From Pedobacter cryoconitis (lineage in GTDB: Bacteria; Bacteroidota; Bacteroidia; Sphingobacteriales; Sphingobacteriaceae), in the NCBI RefSeq assembly GCF_003259615.1, contig NZ_QLLR01000001.1:422782-486781 (forward strand): DNA of 64,000 nt, read 5' to 3'. A model generated the notes under the pieces. The model was not told the DNA's origin. It ran no database searches and worked only from the letters and a program-made list of their open reading frames with translations. The position numbers were made by a program, and so were the translations under genes. Of the stretch, positions 17,688 to 29,035 are shown piece after piece (positions within the stretch are counted from its first letter, which is position 1; each line of letters opens with the position of its first letter).

Positions 17688-18754
17688 TTGATAAGAGGTA
17701 CTTTGATGGTAAAATTTTGAGTGTCTTTCTCTATAACAGGCTTTCTGTCACTTAACAAGGCATACCGGCCGATGATATTGTTTAAGCCCAGCCCCGTAGA
17801 ATCCGGTATTTTTATCAAAGGTAATAATGTATTAGACACAACCAGTTCATTATTATCATTTGAATAAATACTGACAACCAAAGGATTTTCTTCTTCCGTG
17901 CGGTTATATTTCACAGCATTTTCAATAAACAGCTGCAGCGTAACAGGCGGGATCAGCAAATCAAGCTTTGATTTGTCAATATTAATCTGAAATATACAAC
18001 CACCTCCCATCCTGTTCCTGATCAAAAAGAGATAGGCATCAAGAAATTTAAGCTCTTCCCGCAGCGTGATCAGTTTCTTTTTTGAATTAATTAACAGGTA
18101 TCTGTAGACTTTCGCAAAGTTCTCTGTGTACTCATATCCTAACTCCTGGTCCTTCAATATCAACTCTGAAAGCACGCTTAAGTTATTGAAAACAAAATGG
18201 GGGTCGAGTTGTAACTTCAGTGCCTGCAACTCAATTTCAGCTGCTAATTGTTTATTTTGTGCCTCCTTTATCTCAAATCCAGCTACTTTCAAGGCTTCAG
18301 TTTTCCAGTTCTTCAGTAAAAAATCACCCGTGTTCACTGCGCTGATCATCAATCCCCAGAACATGACTAAAATAAGGGTAAAAAATGCTTCTCTCAGGCC
18401 AATATAAGAGGAAGGCTTACCTACAAAATCTGCAAGCACCAGGTAAATTAATGCCATACAAATGATAATAAGCAATACCCCCAGAATTTGATACAATGCC
18501 TGGATCAGTAAACGTTTTAAGGGGCTTACCATCCATGAAACCCTTTTATTCAATCTCTTTTCTATGAAGAGGCTCAACTCCACTATTGCCGCATAAAATA
18601 ACAGGTTGACCAGAATATCCATCATTATTCTGGGAGCCGGCATATTAAAATAATCTTTCCAATAAGAATAAGGAAAGATGACGAATCCGGTTACATAAGA
18701 AAATATACAAGTGAATGCGATCATCAACATTCTCTTCATTCTATTCCTTTTCAT
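17684..18754 (-). CDS. LytS-type sensor histidine kinase
   Basis: This 356-residue protein has four or five transmembrane segments in residues 8-160 (MLMIAFTCIFSYVTGFVIF, LLVNLLFYAAIVELSLFI, ALYQILGVLLIIICMALIYL, FFTLILVMFWGLMI). A His_kinase domain (pfam06580) follows, with the phospho-acceptor in LQLDPHFVFNNLSVLSELI. The HATPase part has VTLQLFIENAVKYN and GLGLNNIIGRY. It has no separate sensor domain, so ligand sensing would be through the membrane part. It overlaps the LytTR gene by four bases. Confidence 0.92.
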   Translation of the reverse strand: MKRNRMKRMLMIAFTCIFSYVTGFVIFPYSYWKDYFNMPAPRIMMDILVNLLFYAAIVELSLFIEKRLNKRVSWMVSPLKRLLIQALYQILGVLLIIICMALIYLVLADFVGKPSSYIGLREAFFTLILVMFWGLMISAVNTGDFLLKNWKTEALKVAGFEIKEAQNKQLAAEIELQALKLQLDPHFVFNNLSVLSELILKDQELGYEYTENFAKVYRYLLINSKKKLITLREELKFLDAYLFLIRNRMGGGCIFQINIDKSKLDLLIPPVTLQLFIENAVKYNRTEEENPLVVSIYSNDNNELVVSNTLLPLIKIPDSTGLGLNNIIGRYALLSDRKPVIEKDTQNFTIKVPLIK

Positions 18755-18868
18755 GATGTCATTTTTATCAGATAATAGTCAGTAAGACTCTGAAAGACAA
18801 ATATGCAGTTTTATAAATAAAGGAAGAGAAAGACCAGATTAATGAATTCCAGCGCAGGCCGGAACAGC

Positions 18869-19330
18869 TTATTTCCAGATTCCCAGCAAACGCCGGATAA
18901 CAATAATTTCAGCAGTATGATATGCGTTATGATCAGCAATCTGAAGTGCTTCGCGCAGTATACTTTGTCCACTTCCATGCGGAATGGGCTCATATAGATC
19001 ACATTTTTGGATCAGTTCAATAAATTCGTTTAAATCATCGTCAATCTGTTTCAGCGTTTTATCCCAACTATTTTTATCTGCAGGAGCAGTTTCTTTTGGC
19101 CAATATTCATCAGGCCACTTTGGTGATTTATGATTGCCGTCTTTACTAAATTCCAGCATATCCCACTGCGCAATCCTGATATGCTCAACAAGCTGCCAGA
19201 TACTATAAGGCAAACCATGCGGCCTTTCGCCAAGTAAATTAAAAGGGATACCTGCTGTGGCATCTTTCACACCAACATGAGCGCCGCCACCAATTAATAG
19301 TTTTTTGAGTTCTTCAACTAAGAGTTCCAT
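18869..19330 (-). CDS. DinB family protein
   Basis: The 153-residue protein has the four-helix DinB/YfiT fold: LVEHIRIAQWDML with the first metal-binding His, and DHNAYHTAEIIVIRRLLG at the C terminus with the second and third. These three His residues bind a divalent metal in the family. Members are thiol-dependent or hydrolase-type enzymes, or unknown. The sequence is complete and matches family length (about 150 residues). No neighbour suggests a role. Confidence 0.85.
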   Translation of the reverse strand: MELLVEELKKLLIGGGAHVGVKDATAGIPFNLLGERPHGLPYSIWQLVEHIRIAQWDMLEFSKDGNHKSPKWPDEYWPKETAPADKNSWDKTLKQIDDDLNEFIELIQKCDLYEPIPHGSGQSILREALQIADHNAYHTAEIIVIRRLLGIWK

Positions 19331-19436
19331 TTGATGAATCTAAATATTTGATATAATTTATAAACCAGTACTAATAATACAATTCATGCTGAATAAAGTT
19401 TACGAAACTACGCATCGCCCATTAATGCCATCCACC

Positions 19437-21011
19437 TTATTTACTTAAAACAGATAATATCACATCCAGTAAATTGCCTGACGTTAATTTTGCTGCTACG
19501 AAATCATCGGGTCTGATCAGCAAAGCCTCATGACCATTTGTATGGGTAATGGTCTTCCATTTTTCTACTATATTTTCGTCATCCAGTGTTACCAATTGAA
19601 TGTTGATGTTTAGCTGCTGCTCCACTTGATCACATTCCACCTGCCAGTCTTCGCTGCTATTCGCGATTAACACAAACTGGCCTCTTATCCAGTCAAGCGA
19701 AGACAGCGTTTGCGATTCATTGAGCCATAAGTGCGGGATGCGTGTTCCTGGCTCGCCAATAAAATAAGTAAACGGCAAATCAGTTTCTCTTTTAACAGCC
19801 GCAGAGTAATAACCATAATCCGGCAATCCCATCAGATCTTTAGCTTTGGTAAGCATTAATACACTATTTATCAGTCCATTTTCATCCGCCAGTTCACCAG
19901 AAAGCGCCGCATAATAGGCCCCTACCCGCTGACGTTCAATAGCGTAGGTATCCAATAAAGCATCACCTGCACCATGTTTCAAAACTGCTGCCAGTTTCCA
20001 GGCTAAATTCTGTACATCCTGAACACCACAATTTGCGCCCTTACCTGCATAAGGTGTCATTGTATGCGCGGCATCCCCTGCAAGAAAAGTTCTGTTGATA
20101 CGCATTTGGCTGGCAATTATCACTGTAAGCTGCCATGGCATAACTTTAAGAATAGAAATCTTCAGGTCCGGAATCCCTAAAATATGCCTGAGGATTGTGA
20201 TGAGTTTTTCTTCCGGATAATCGGCTGTTGTTTCACCATTTTCAGGATAGAAACGTAAATGAAATGCCCACTTATCTTTGTTATTTATGGTCAAAAGAAA
20301 ACCTGTTATTTCAGGTGTATCTATCAAAAACTGGCTAAACTCCCGATCTTTCACTAAAAGTTCTAAATCGGCCTCAAAATAGATGTTTAGCAAATCCTTC
20401 CAGGAACCATTGCCAGATACCGGAATATTCAACTGTTTTCTAACCAGGCTATTTGCACCATCCGCCGCAATCATGTAGTCCGCGATGATCCTATATTGCT
20501 CACCGGTTGCTCTATTTTCCACTAAAATCTGCACTTCATTTTCTTGCTGTTCAAAAGCCAACATCTGGTGATAAAAACGGAGGTTTAAGTCTTGCTTTTT
20601 CGCGGTTTTACGGAGGATAGCCTCGCTAATATCCTGTGTACAACGACATACCGTTTCGGGAGATTTTCCGGCAAAAGACTTCATATCCTTTTGTGCCTCC
20701 ATTAACTGAGCAGGGGTTATTTTTCCTACAGGATTTCCCAAAGCTTCCATCAAATTATTTCCACGTATAATGCCCCAGGCAGGAGCCAGTGCTTTTCCAC
20801 CTTCACGCAAATCTTCACCGATTCCCAGTGCCCTGAATAGCTCCATCGTTCTAATATCAATGGTTCTTGCCCGTGGATAGATAGATGTATCTTTATGTTT
20901 TTCTATCAGGATAAAGTCAACTCCTTGCTGCGCTAAATACAGTGCAGCGGTAAGCCCGGTGATACCACCGCCCAGAATTAATACCGGCGTTTTCTCTATT
21001 TGCTGTTTCAT
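19437..21011 (-). CDS. FAD-dependent monooxygenase (aromatic/polyketide hydroxylase type)
   Basis: This 524-residue flavoprotein starts at MKQQIEKTPVLILGGGITGL, with an AGAGAAATG-like ribosome-binding context. A longer frame from 21107 crosses the promoter of the divergent AraC gene and is unlikely. Motifs are GGGITGLTAALYLAQ (FAD), DYMIAADGANSLVRKQL (DG) and FLAGDAAHTMTPYAGKGANC (GD). A thioredoxin-like C-terminal domain begins near residue 400. It is a group A hydroxylase, related to but not a duplicate of the enzyme at 14319-15887. Regulation by the divergent AraC gene is likely. Confidence 0.88.
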   Translation of the reverse strand: MKQQIEKTPVLILGGGITGLTAALYLAQQGVDFILIEKHKDTSIYPRARTIDIRTMELFRALGIGEDLREGGKALAPAWGIIRGNNLMEALGNPVGKITPAQLMEAQKDMKSFAGKSPETVCRCTQDISEAILRKTAKKQDLNLRFYHQMLAFEQQENEVQILVENRATGEQYRIIADYMIAADGANSLVRKQLNIPVSGNGSWKDLLNIYFEADLELLVKDREFSQFLIDTPEITGFLLTINNKDKWAFHLRFYPENGETTADYPEEKLITILRHILGIPDLKISILKVMPWQLTVIIASQMRINRTFLAGDAAHTMTPYAGKGANCGVQDVQNLAWKLAAVLKHGAGDALLDTYAIERQRVGAYYAALSGELADENGLINSVLMLTKAKDLMGLPDYGYYSAAVKRETDLPFTYFIGEPGTRIPHLWLNESQTLSSLDWIRGQFVLIANSSEDWQVECDQVEQQLNINIQLVTLDDENIVEKWKTITHTNGHEALLIRPDDFVAAKLTSGNLLDVILSVLSK

Positions 21012-21094
21012 TTCTCTTTGGTTTTTCAAATTACGTTTTAACTGATAAATAATTAATAACACAAATCTAGATGACCGGTAAAAAATAAAATAGC

Positions 21095-21102
21095 TAGTTT
21101 TG
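21095..21102 (+). promoter_or_regulatory. Candidate -7 box for the AraC gene
   Basis: TAGTTTTG matches the Bacteroidota -7 consensus TAnnTTTG. It lies 31 bases before the AraC start codon, a suitable distance. I see no clear -33 TTG at the expected spacing, so support is partial. Confidence 0.45.
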
Positions 21103-21132
21103 ATCAAATAATAGTTCTATTCGGCCAAACTT

Positions 21133-22113
21133 ATGAGATCAGATTCAGAAGATAACATTGAGCTTTCAAAAAACCCGGCAAAGGCAATTGGAGAAAAGCT
21201 GGAAAATGGTGTGACACCTATTCCTTCAAATATGGGCACTGGTTATATTAAGGGCTTCTTTATCAATCCTGGATTACGGCTAATTGTGCGGCAATATGAG
21301 TTGAAAGAGGACTGGATACTGGACAGGGGGATCGGTACAGAAGAAGATAAATTTGTAGTGATTGCTTTTCACAATATCTATCAGTCAAAAGACGCTATAA
21401 AAAACTTGTTGTTACCACCATCATCCAGCAGAAAATTGTTACCCTCGGTGCAGGTAGCCACTTCTGGATTTAATATTGAATATCTTCCTGCCAACAAAAA
21501 GATTAATTCAATAGTGATCACTGTAAGTATAAACTATTTAAAAGAATTGCTGAAACCAAAGCCTGGAGATACACTTTTGCACATGATAACTTCTGGCAAT
21601 CAGCCCTTTTTATTTGAAGAAATAATTTCACCACAAATACAAGAAACCGGGAGTGAAATTGTCACGGCAAACCCTGCAAAAGAATTACAAGAACTTTATT
21701 ACAAAATAAAAGCTGAAGAGCTTATTTATTTATTGTTTGTGGAGTTACTGAAAAGACAGGATACTACACTGCAAAAATTGAATATTACTGATGTTAAGAA
21801 GATCTATGAGATAAAGGATAAAATTCTGTCAGATCTTGACACTCCCCCTGCCCTTGCTGAACTTGTGAGACTTTCCGGTATGAGCGAATCTAAATTAAAG
21901 CGGCTTTTTAAACAGATCTTTGGCAACAGTATTTACAACTATTACCAGATTTTCAGAATGAAAAAGGCAGCTTACCTGATCAAAGAGGAACACTTGTCGG
22001 TTTCAGAAGCTGGTTATCGATTAGGTTTTTCAAACCTTAGCCATTTTACAAGATTATTTGAAGCGCATATCGGCGTAAAACCAAAGAAGTATTCTGCAGG
22101 TAATAAAAAATAA
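21133..22113 (+). CDS. AraC-family transcriptional regulator
   Basis: The 326-residue protein has an N-terminal ligand-type region and a C-terminal AraC double HTH: PPALAELVRLSGMSESKLKR, then the second helix set SVSEAGYRLGFSNLSHFTRL and FEAHIGVKPKKYS. It is divergent from the FAD monooxygenase gene (121 bases between starts) and is the likely activator of that gene. A terminator hairpin lies right after its stop codon. Confidence 0.9.
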   Translation: MRSDSEDNIELSKNPAKAIGEKLENGVTPIPSNMGTGYIKGFFINPGLRLIVRQYELKEDWILDRGIGTEEDKFVVIAFHNIYQSKDAIKNLLLPPSSSRKLLPSVQVATSGFNIEYLPANKKINSIVITVSINYLKELLKPKPGDTLLHMITSGNQPFLFEEIISPQIQETGSEIVTANPAKELQELYYKIKAEELIYLLFVELLKRQDTTLQKLNITDVKKIYEIKDKILSDLDTPPALAELVRLSGMSESKLKRLFKQIFGNSIYNYYQIFRMKKAAYLIKEEHLSVSEAGYRLGFSNLSHFTRLFEAHIGVKPKKYSAGNKK

Positions 22114-22115
22114 AA

Positions 22116-22146
22116 CGCCTGTATTATCTTTTAAATGACACAGGCG
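22116..22146. terminator. Terminator between convergent genes
   Basis: CGCCTGT...ACAGGCG is a 7-bp stem starting 2 bases after the AraC stop. It probably serves the AraC gene and the convergent GH97 gene that ends at 22171. The T run is weak. Confidence 0.6.
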
Positions 22147-22170
22147 CTCTAAATTAAAGTTTTTTCAATA

Positions 22171-24345
<2,175 letters not shown>

Positions 24346-24541
24346 TTAATGAGCGCATTAAGCTTGTTGATCGTAATGTTATAATTTCCGGCAGTTTCCA
24401 TTTCTTATCCGGATTACCAATTTTTACAAAAATAGCCGAAGTACTGGTAATTCCTTCCAGGATTATGAAATTAATAAGATTGGATTTTACAAGGTAGAAA
24501 TCAACTACTTTTCCATTATATTCACAACTTAAAAAAAGGCC

Positions 24542-25372
24542 ATGAAACTATCATCCATTATACAACCTGAGGAATTAATTATACTAAGTAAAAACGATTT
24601 CATCCTTTTTGATGTAAGCGCAGGATCGAAACCAAGGTATGATGAACAACACTTAAATGGTGCGTTTTACCTGGATTTAAATAGTGATCTGGCTGACATC
24701 AAAGATTTCGCTATTGGCGGCAGGCATCCGCTACCAGCTTTTGAGCATTTTGCCCGGCTTTTAGGTAAATACGGAGTCACAAAAGATACGCATGTAATTG
24801 TTTATGACGATAAAAACGGATCTAACGCTGCTGCAAGATTCTGGTGGATGTTAAAGTCAATAGGTCATGAAAAAGTTCAGGTTTTAAATGGTGGTTATAC
24901 TGCTGCAACTAAAGCCGGCTTTGCTGTAAACGCTGAAGTTCCGTCAGTGAAACCAGCAGCGCCTTATCAATTTACAGAATGGCAGCTACCACTGGCAGCA
25001 ATAGCTGAAGTAGAAGTTGCCAGCAACAGTAATAATCATGCAATTATTGATGTGCGTGACGCAAATCGCTTTGCAGGCTTAACCGAGCCTATAGATTTAA
25101 TTGCTGGCCATATACCTAACGCTATAAATATTCCTTTTACGGAAAATCTGGATGCAGACGGGGCCTTTTTAGCACATGAAATTCTAAAAGAAAAATATTC
25201 AAAAGCGCTGACTGCTTATAAAATTGAAAATGTGATTGTACATTGTGGCTCTGGCGTAACCGCTTGTCATACACTCTTAGCGATAGATTATGCAGGTATG
25301 CCCCTACCGAAATTGTATGTAGGTAGTTGGAGCGAGTGGAGCAGAAATAACAAGAAAATGATTTTGGCTTAG
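24542..25372 (+). CDS. Thiosulfate/3-mercaptopyruvate sulfurtransferase
   Basis: The 276-residue protein has two rhodanese domains: the inactive N-terminal one (about 1-130, with DVSAGSKPRYDEQHLNGAFY) and the active C-terminal one (about 155-270). The catalytic Cys is in VHCGSGVTACHTLLA. The CGSGVTAC loop is the usual form in 3-mercaptopyruvate sulfurtransferases. No signal peptide is visible, so it is cytosolic. It probably handles sulfur transfer or cyanide detoxification. A 229-base gap to the divergent GH97 gene holds nothing I can identify. Confidence 0.92.
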   Translation: MKLSSIIQPEELIILSKNDFILFDVSAGSKPRYDEQHLNGAFYLDLNSDLADIKDFAIGGRHPLPAFEHFARLLGKYGVTKDTHVIVYDDKNGSNAAARFWWMLKSIGHEKVQVLNGGYTAATKAGFAVNAEVPSVKPAAPYQFTEWQLPLAAIAEVEVASNSNNHAIIDVRDANRFAGLTEPIDLIAGHIPNAINIPFTENLDADGAFLAHEILKEKYSKALTAYKIENVIVHCGSGVTACHTLLAIDYAGMPLPKLYVGSWSEWSRNNKKMILA

Positions 25373-25506
25373 CTTTAGTATTAAGGAAGAATATTAAAAC
25401 TTTTGAGCTTTTCCTTTAAGGATGTAAGGTCTGCAGATACCTGGGATTCCAATCAGACAAAACATCCCCAAAGCCGATATTATTTTTGACCTCCACATTA
25501 TGCAAA

Positions 25507-25530
25507 CTAATGCAAATTTGCTTACATTAG
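25507..25530. promoter_or_regulatory. Candidate operator upstream of DUF1080 gene (contains GCAAATTTGC)
   Basis: The perfect palindrome GCAAATTTGC (25512-25521) lies inside an outer inverted repeat, CTAATG (25507-25512) and CATTAG (25525-25530), 44 bases before the DUF1080 start. The same palindrome occurs at 27181-27190 between the DeoR and MFS genes. The shared site suggests one regulator, most simply the DeoR protein of this cluster (inference). Confidence 0.55.
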
Positions 25531-25573
25531 CAACAAAGGTATTCGTTTTGATAATTATCATCTATTATTTTCT

Positions 25574-26317
25574 ATGAAGAAGCTCGTTACAATAATCACT
25601 GCCACAGCACTGACCGCTGCCATCATTACCTCATGCAGTTCTACTAAACCTAAGGATAACGAACTCTCCAGGCAGGAGAAAGAGCAAGGCTATCAATTAT
25701 TGTTCGATGGCAAAACTTTAAAAGGCTGGCACCTCTACAATCAGGGCGATGTTTCCTCAGTATGGGTGGCCCAGGATGGTGAATTAAAATGTCTTCCCGG
25801 TACAGCTGCCACGCACGGAGATCTGGTAACCGATCAGGACTTTGAAAATTATGAACTTAGCTTCGACTGGAAAATATCCAGGGAAGGAAATAGTGGCGTA
25901 TTCATTAATGTAGTCGAACGTCCCGATATTCCTACTGCCTGGGCTTCAGGTCCGGAATATCAACTGCTGGAAAAAGGACATCTTGATTACGAAAAGGAAA
26001 TGAAGCGTCCCGGTTGTCTCTATAATTTCGCCCCCCAGTTAAACGCCGCAGAGGTTAAACCGCCAAACGAATGGAACCATTCCGCGATCAGACAACAAGA
26101 TGGGAAGATTGAATTTATGCTTAATGGCATTGTAACCGCTAAAGAAAACTTTAATTCCATTCACTGGAAAGAAGCGGTTGCCAACACCAGTTTTAAGAAC
26201 TTTCCTGAATTCGGAAAGCACCTGAAAGGACGTATCGCCCTGCAGGACTGGAACAAGGGAATCTCTTTTAAAAACATTAAGATCAGGAAGGTAGAGAAGG
26301 CAATAGCCAGCCTGTAA
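25574..26317 (+). CDS. DUF1080 lipoprotein, 3-keto-disaccharide hydrolase-like
   Basis: The 247-residue protein has a lipoprotein signal (ATALTAAIITSCSS, lipobox Cys near residue 21). The DUF1080 domain (PF06439) follows, with GYQLLFDGKTLKGWHLYNQG, YELSFDWKISREGNSGVFIN and NEWNHSAIRQQDGKIEF. Characterised members of this family hydrolyse the glycosidic bond of 3-keto-glycosides in the periplasm. The cluster around it supplies a matching GMC-type sugar oxidase and a sugar isomerase. An exported lipoprotein anchors it to the membrane. Confidence 0.88.
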   Translation: MKKLVTIITATALTAAIITSCSSTKPKDNELSRQEKEQGYQLLFDGKTLKGWHLYNQGDVSSVWVAQDGELKCLPGTAATHGDLVTDQDFENYELSFDWKISREGNSGVFINVVERPDIPTAWASGPEYQLLEKGHLDYEKEMKRPGCLYNFAPQLNAAEVKPPNEWNHSAIRQQDGKIEFMLNGIVTAKENFNSIHWKEAVANTSFKNFPEFGKHLKGRIALQDWNKGISFKNIKIRKVEKAIASL

Positions 26318-26341
26318 CTGCGCCTTGTTCCGGGCACATTA

Positions 26342-27091
26342 TCAGATAATCTTAAGGTTCTTAAAACGCAGCTCATCCAACTTAGGATCATTACTTGGAA
26401 GTTCAGTTACCAACACGTTAATCCCTTCCAGCCCACAAACCACGAAAGGTTCGTTTGCGCCTACTTTTTTGCTATTGCTAAGCACAATAACCGTTTTCGA
26501 ACCTTTCAGCATCGCTTTCTTTACAGCCCCATCCTCTCTTATGGAAGCAGTTATACCAAAATCCTTTGAGATTGCACAAGTGCCCATCAGGTAAAGGTCA
26601 ACAACGAACTCAGCAGCCTCATCACATGTTCTGGCACCTGTGTTTGTTTGTGTATCCCTATCATGATTTCCCCCAAGTACGATGATCTCTATATTCCGGA
26701 ACCGGGCCAGCAAAGGAACCAGGGCTAAATTATTTGTTATAACCCTAAATGAAGCATTAGTTGGTAAACATTCCGCAACCGCACATACTGTAGTCCCACC
26801 ATCCATGAACACGCTCATTCCGGGCTTAATTAAAGGCTGAACCTTCATTCCGATTATCTCTTTTTCCGTAGAATGAAAATCAGTGCGGTCCTGAAAGGAA
26901 AGTGGGTTTTTATCACGCGATATTGCTCCCCCCCTAACTTTTGACAAAAGGCCATTTTCGTCCAGATAATCAATGTCCCTGCGAATGGTGTCTTCAGAAA
27001 CTAACAGATCCATAGACATTTGACTATAGGTAACTGTACCTGTATTCTTCAAACTGGAGATTATATGCCCGAACCGTTTTTCTCTGATCAT
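26342..27091 (-). CDS. DeoR/GlpR-family transcriptional repressor
   Basis: This 249-residue protein has an N-terminal DeoR winged helix (VTYSQMSMDLLVSEDTIRRD, then IDYLDENGLLSKVRGGAI) and a C-terminal sugar-phosphate sensing domain (DEAAEFVVDLYLMGTCAISK, VLSNSKKVGANEPFVVCG). The family responds to phosphorylated sugars. The gene lies convergent to DUF1080 and divergent from the MFS gene. The GCAAATTTGC sites in both control regions are its likely targets (inference). Confidence 0.9.
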   Translation of the reverse strand: MIREKRFGHIISSLKNTGTVTYSQMSMDLLVSEDTIRRDIDYLDENGLLSKVRGGAISRDKNPLSFQDRTDFHSTEKEIIGMKVQPLIKPGMSVFMDGGTTVCAVAECLPTNASFRVITNNLALVPLLARFRNIEIIVLGGNHDRDTQTNTGARTCDEAAEFVVDLYLMGTCAISKDFGITASIREDGAVKKAMLKGSKTVIVLSNSKKVGANEPFVVCGLEGINVLVTELPSNDPKLDELRFKNLKII

Positions 27092-27180
27092 TTCCTTACA
27101 AATATAATTCTTTCAGCTGGTTGCCTGAAATACTTGTATTGTTAAAGTAATTTTTAAAGGTACAGATTTAGCGACTATTT

Positions 27181-27204
27181 GCAAATTTGCAATAAATTGC
27201 ATTA
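27181..27204. promoter_or_regulatory. Candidate operator between DeoR and MFS genes
   Basis: GCAAATTTGC at 27181-27190 is followed by TTGCATTA at 27197-27204. TAATGCAA, its reverse complement, is at 25508-25515 upstream of DUF1080. The site ends 9 bases before the MFS start codon, so a bound protein would block the transporter operon. Confidence 0.55.
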
Positions 27205-27213
27205 ATTTGCCCC

Positions 27214-28389
27214 ATGGATAATAACCAGGCTACAACTAAAGCCAAAAAAGCAACACAATATATATTCCTGGTGTGCGGGTTTGCGCTCTCCAGCTGGGCC
27301 CCTATGGTACCCTTTGCAAAAGAAAGACTGCACTTGAATGATGGTAGTCTTGGACTGCTACTACTTCTTTTTGGGGCTGGTGCCATTTCAATGATGCCCC
27401 TGAGTGGATACCTTTCTAAGCTTTACGGTACACGGATCGTGATATTGATTTCGGGACTGGTCGCTGCTATCTTTCTGCCCATCCTGTTATTGATGCCAAA
27501 TCCATGGATGATGGGAGCCGCACTCTTTGTTTTTGGAGGAGCGATCGGTGTCATTGATGTAGCGATGAATTCCCATGGTATCCATGTTCAGAATCTATAT
27601 GGGCGGCCTATTATGTCATCCCTCCACGGTCTTTTTAGCGTAGGTGGCTTATGTGGCTCCCTGGGGCTGGGATTACTGATGAGGGCTGGTCTTGATCCCT
27701 TAACCGCCGCAATTTCAATTTCAATACTGCTTATAGTCATTCTGCTCTGGAAATACCAGTTGCTGTTCTCCAAACAGCAGGAAGGTAATCTGCCAGAAAA
27801 TAATATACATCAGGAAAATAAAACAAAAACCAGCCCGGGATGGCTCAGTTCCCGCGTAATTTTTCTTGGCGCAGCATGTTTTGCCGTATTTCTATCTGAA
27901 GGAGCTATGCTCGACTGGAGCGCCCTTTTCTTAAAAGAGAACAGAGGAATAGACGCAGAACTTGCAGGGGTTGGGTATGCAACCTTCTCCATTGCAATGG
28001 CAGCCATGAGACTTTTGGGGGATCGTATAGTAGAGCGGTTTAGTGGAAAAACCGTAGTAGTTGGTGGTGGCCTGATCGCTGCCTTGGGGATTTTCATTGC
28101 CGTAGCAACCCAATGGATTCCAGCTACTCTTTTTGGCTTTGTACTCCTGGGTGCAGGTGCCGCAAATATAGTACCTGTATTCTTTAGTGAGGGCGGCAGG
28201 CTTAAAGGTATCCCTGCTTCAGCCGCCATTCCCGCAATAAGCACTATGGGCTACGCAGGTCAGCTTGCCGGACCAGCAATGCTTGGATTTATTGCCTATC
28301 ACTTTTCCCTGACCATTGCGCTTGCCTTTACCGGGGCATTACTTTTAAGTGTTGCTATAGCTTATGCGTTCAGGAAACCTACTGCTTAA
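27214..28389 (+). CDS. MFS sugar transporter
   Basis: The 391-residue protein has about 12 transmembrane segments of the major facilitator fold (VCGFALSSWAPMVPFAKERL, GILVIDVAMNSHG region, GAGAANIVPVFFSEGGRLKG). The N-terminal sequence and internal repeat point to a sugar/fucose-permease-like branch, but I do not claim a substrate. It lies first in the operon with the gluconate-dehydrogenase-like subunit (32 bases) and GMC oxidoreductase. It probably imports the released sugar product. Confidence 0.88.
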   Translation: MDNNQATTKAKKATQYIFLVCGFALSSWAPMVPFAKERLHLNDGSLGLLLLLFGAGAISMMPLSGYLSKLYGTRIVILISGLVAAIFLPILLLMPNPWMMGAALFVFGGAIGVIDVAMNSHGIHVQNLYGRPIMSSLHGLFSVGGLCGSLGLGLLMRAGLDPLTAAISISILLIVILLWKYQLLFSKQQEGNLPENNIHQENKTKTSPGWLSSRVIFLGAACFAVFLSEGAMLDWSALFLKENRGIDAELAGVGYATFSIAMAAMRLLGDRIVERFSGKTVVVGGGLIAALGIFIAVATQWIPATLFGFVLLGAGAANIVPVFFSEGGRLKGIPASAAIPAISTMGYAGQLAGPAMLGFIAYHFSLTIALAFTGALLLSVAIAYAFRKPTA

Positions 28390-28421
28390 TTTCTCCCAAA
28401 TACTAGTACTTACATAAATAA

Positions 28422-29006
28422 ATGAAAAGAAGAGACGCATTGAAGAACGTTGCACTCCTGCTGGGTGGTGCAATTTCAGCTACCACAATGGGAGTTCTGT
28501 TCAAGAGTTGTACCAATCCACAAGAGTCAGGTGAGCAAATCAATTTTTCACCTGAAGACAGGAAATTACTCGCGGATTTTGCAGATATAGTCATCCCTGC
28601 CACAAAAGATTCTGCAGGTGCAAAGCTGGCAGGACTCGGGGAATTTATTCCAATGATGATTACAGACTGTTATCCGGAAAAGGAAAGGTCGGCATTTTAT
28701 AAGGGCATGCAGGAGTTCCGCCAAAAAGCAATAAGTGATTATAAAAAGGATTTTAGTGCAATGACAGTGGAAGAGAAAAACCACTATGTGGGGAGCATCA
28801 GGGAAATGGTCATTCTCCAAAGCACGAACAGTACTGACGGTTTAAGCCCACTGAAAACCTTTTTTATACTTGGACGGGACTTGACGCTAATCGGTTACTT
28901 TTCCTCAGAAATAGGCTGTACACAAGCAAGAGCGTATGTGCAGGTGCCAGGAAGATATGACGGTTCTGCGGTATTGAAACCCGGTCAGAAATCCTGGGCA
29001 ACTTAA
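28422..29006 (+). CDS. Gluconate 2-dehydrogenase subunit 3-like protein (Tat lipoprotein)
   Basis: This 194-residue protein starts MKRRDALKNVALLLGG and continues to GVLFKSC, combining a twin-arginine pattern with a lipobox Cys at about residue 31. The domain matches subunit 3 of gluconate/sugar dehydrogenases (DFADIVIPATKDSAGAKLAG, FFILGRDLTLIGYFSSEIGC). Known small subunits carry the folded GMC flavoprotein out through Tat. The GMC gene 29 bases downstream has no signal peptide of its own, which fits that hitch-hiking role. Confidence 0.88.
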   Translation: MKRRDALKNVALLLGGAISATTMGVLFKSCTNPQESGEQINFSPEDRKLLADFADIVIPATKDSAGAKLAGLGEFIPMMITDCYPEKERSAFYKGMQEFRQKAISDYKKDFSAMTVEEKNHYVGSIREMVILQSTNSTDGLSPLKTFFILGRDLTLIGYFSSEIGCTQARAYVQVPGRYDGSAVLKPGQKSWAT

Positions 29007-29035
29007 AGTTAATTATAAACAACGAACGACACCTC

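Noticed and set aside
27810..28244. Long minus-strand open frame inside the MFS gene.
   Set aside because: It is antisense to a strong membrane protein gene, has no ribosome site and no family character.
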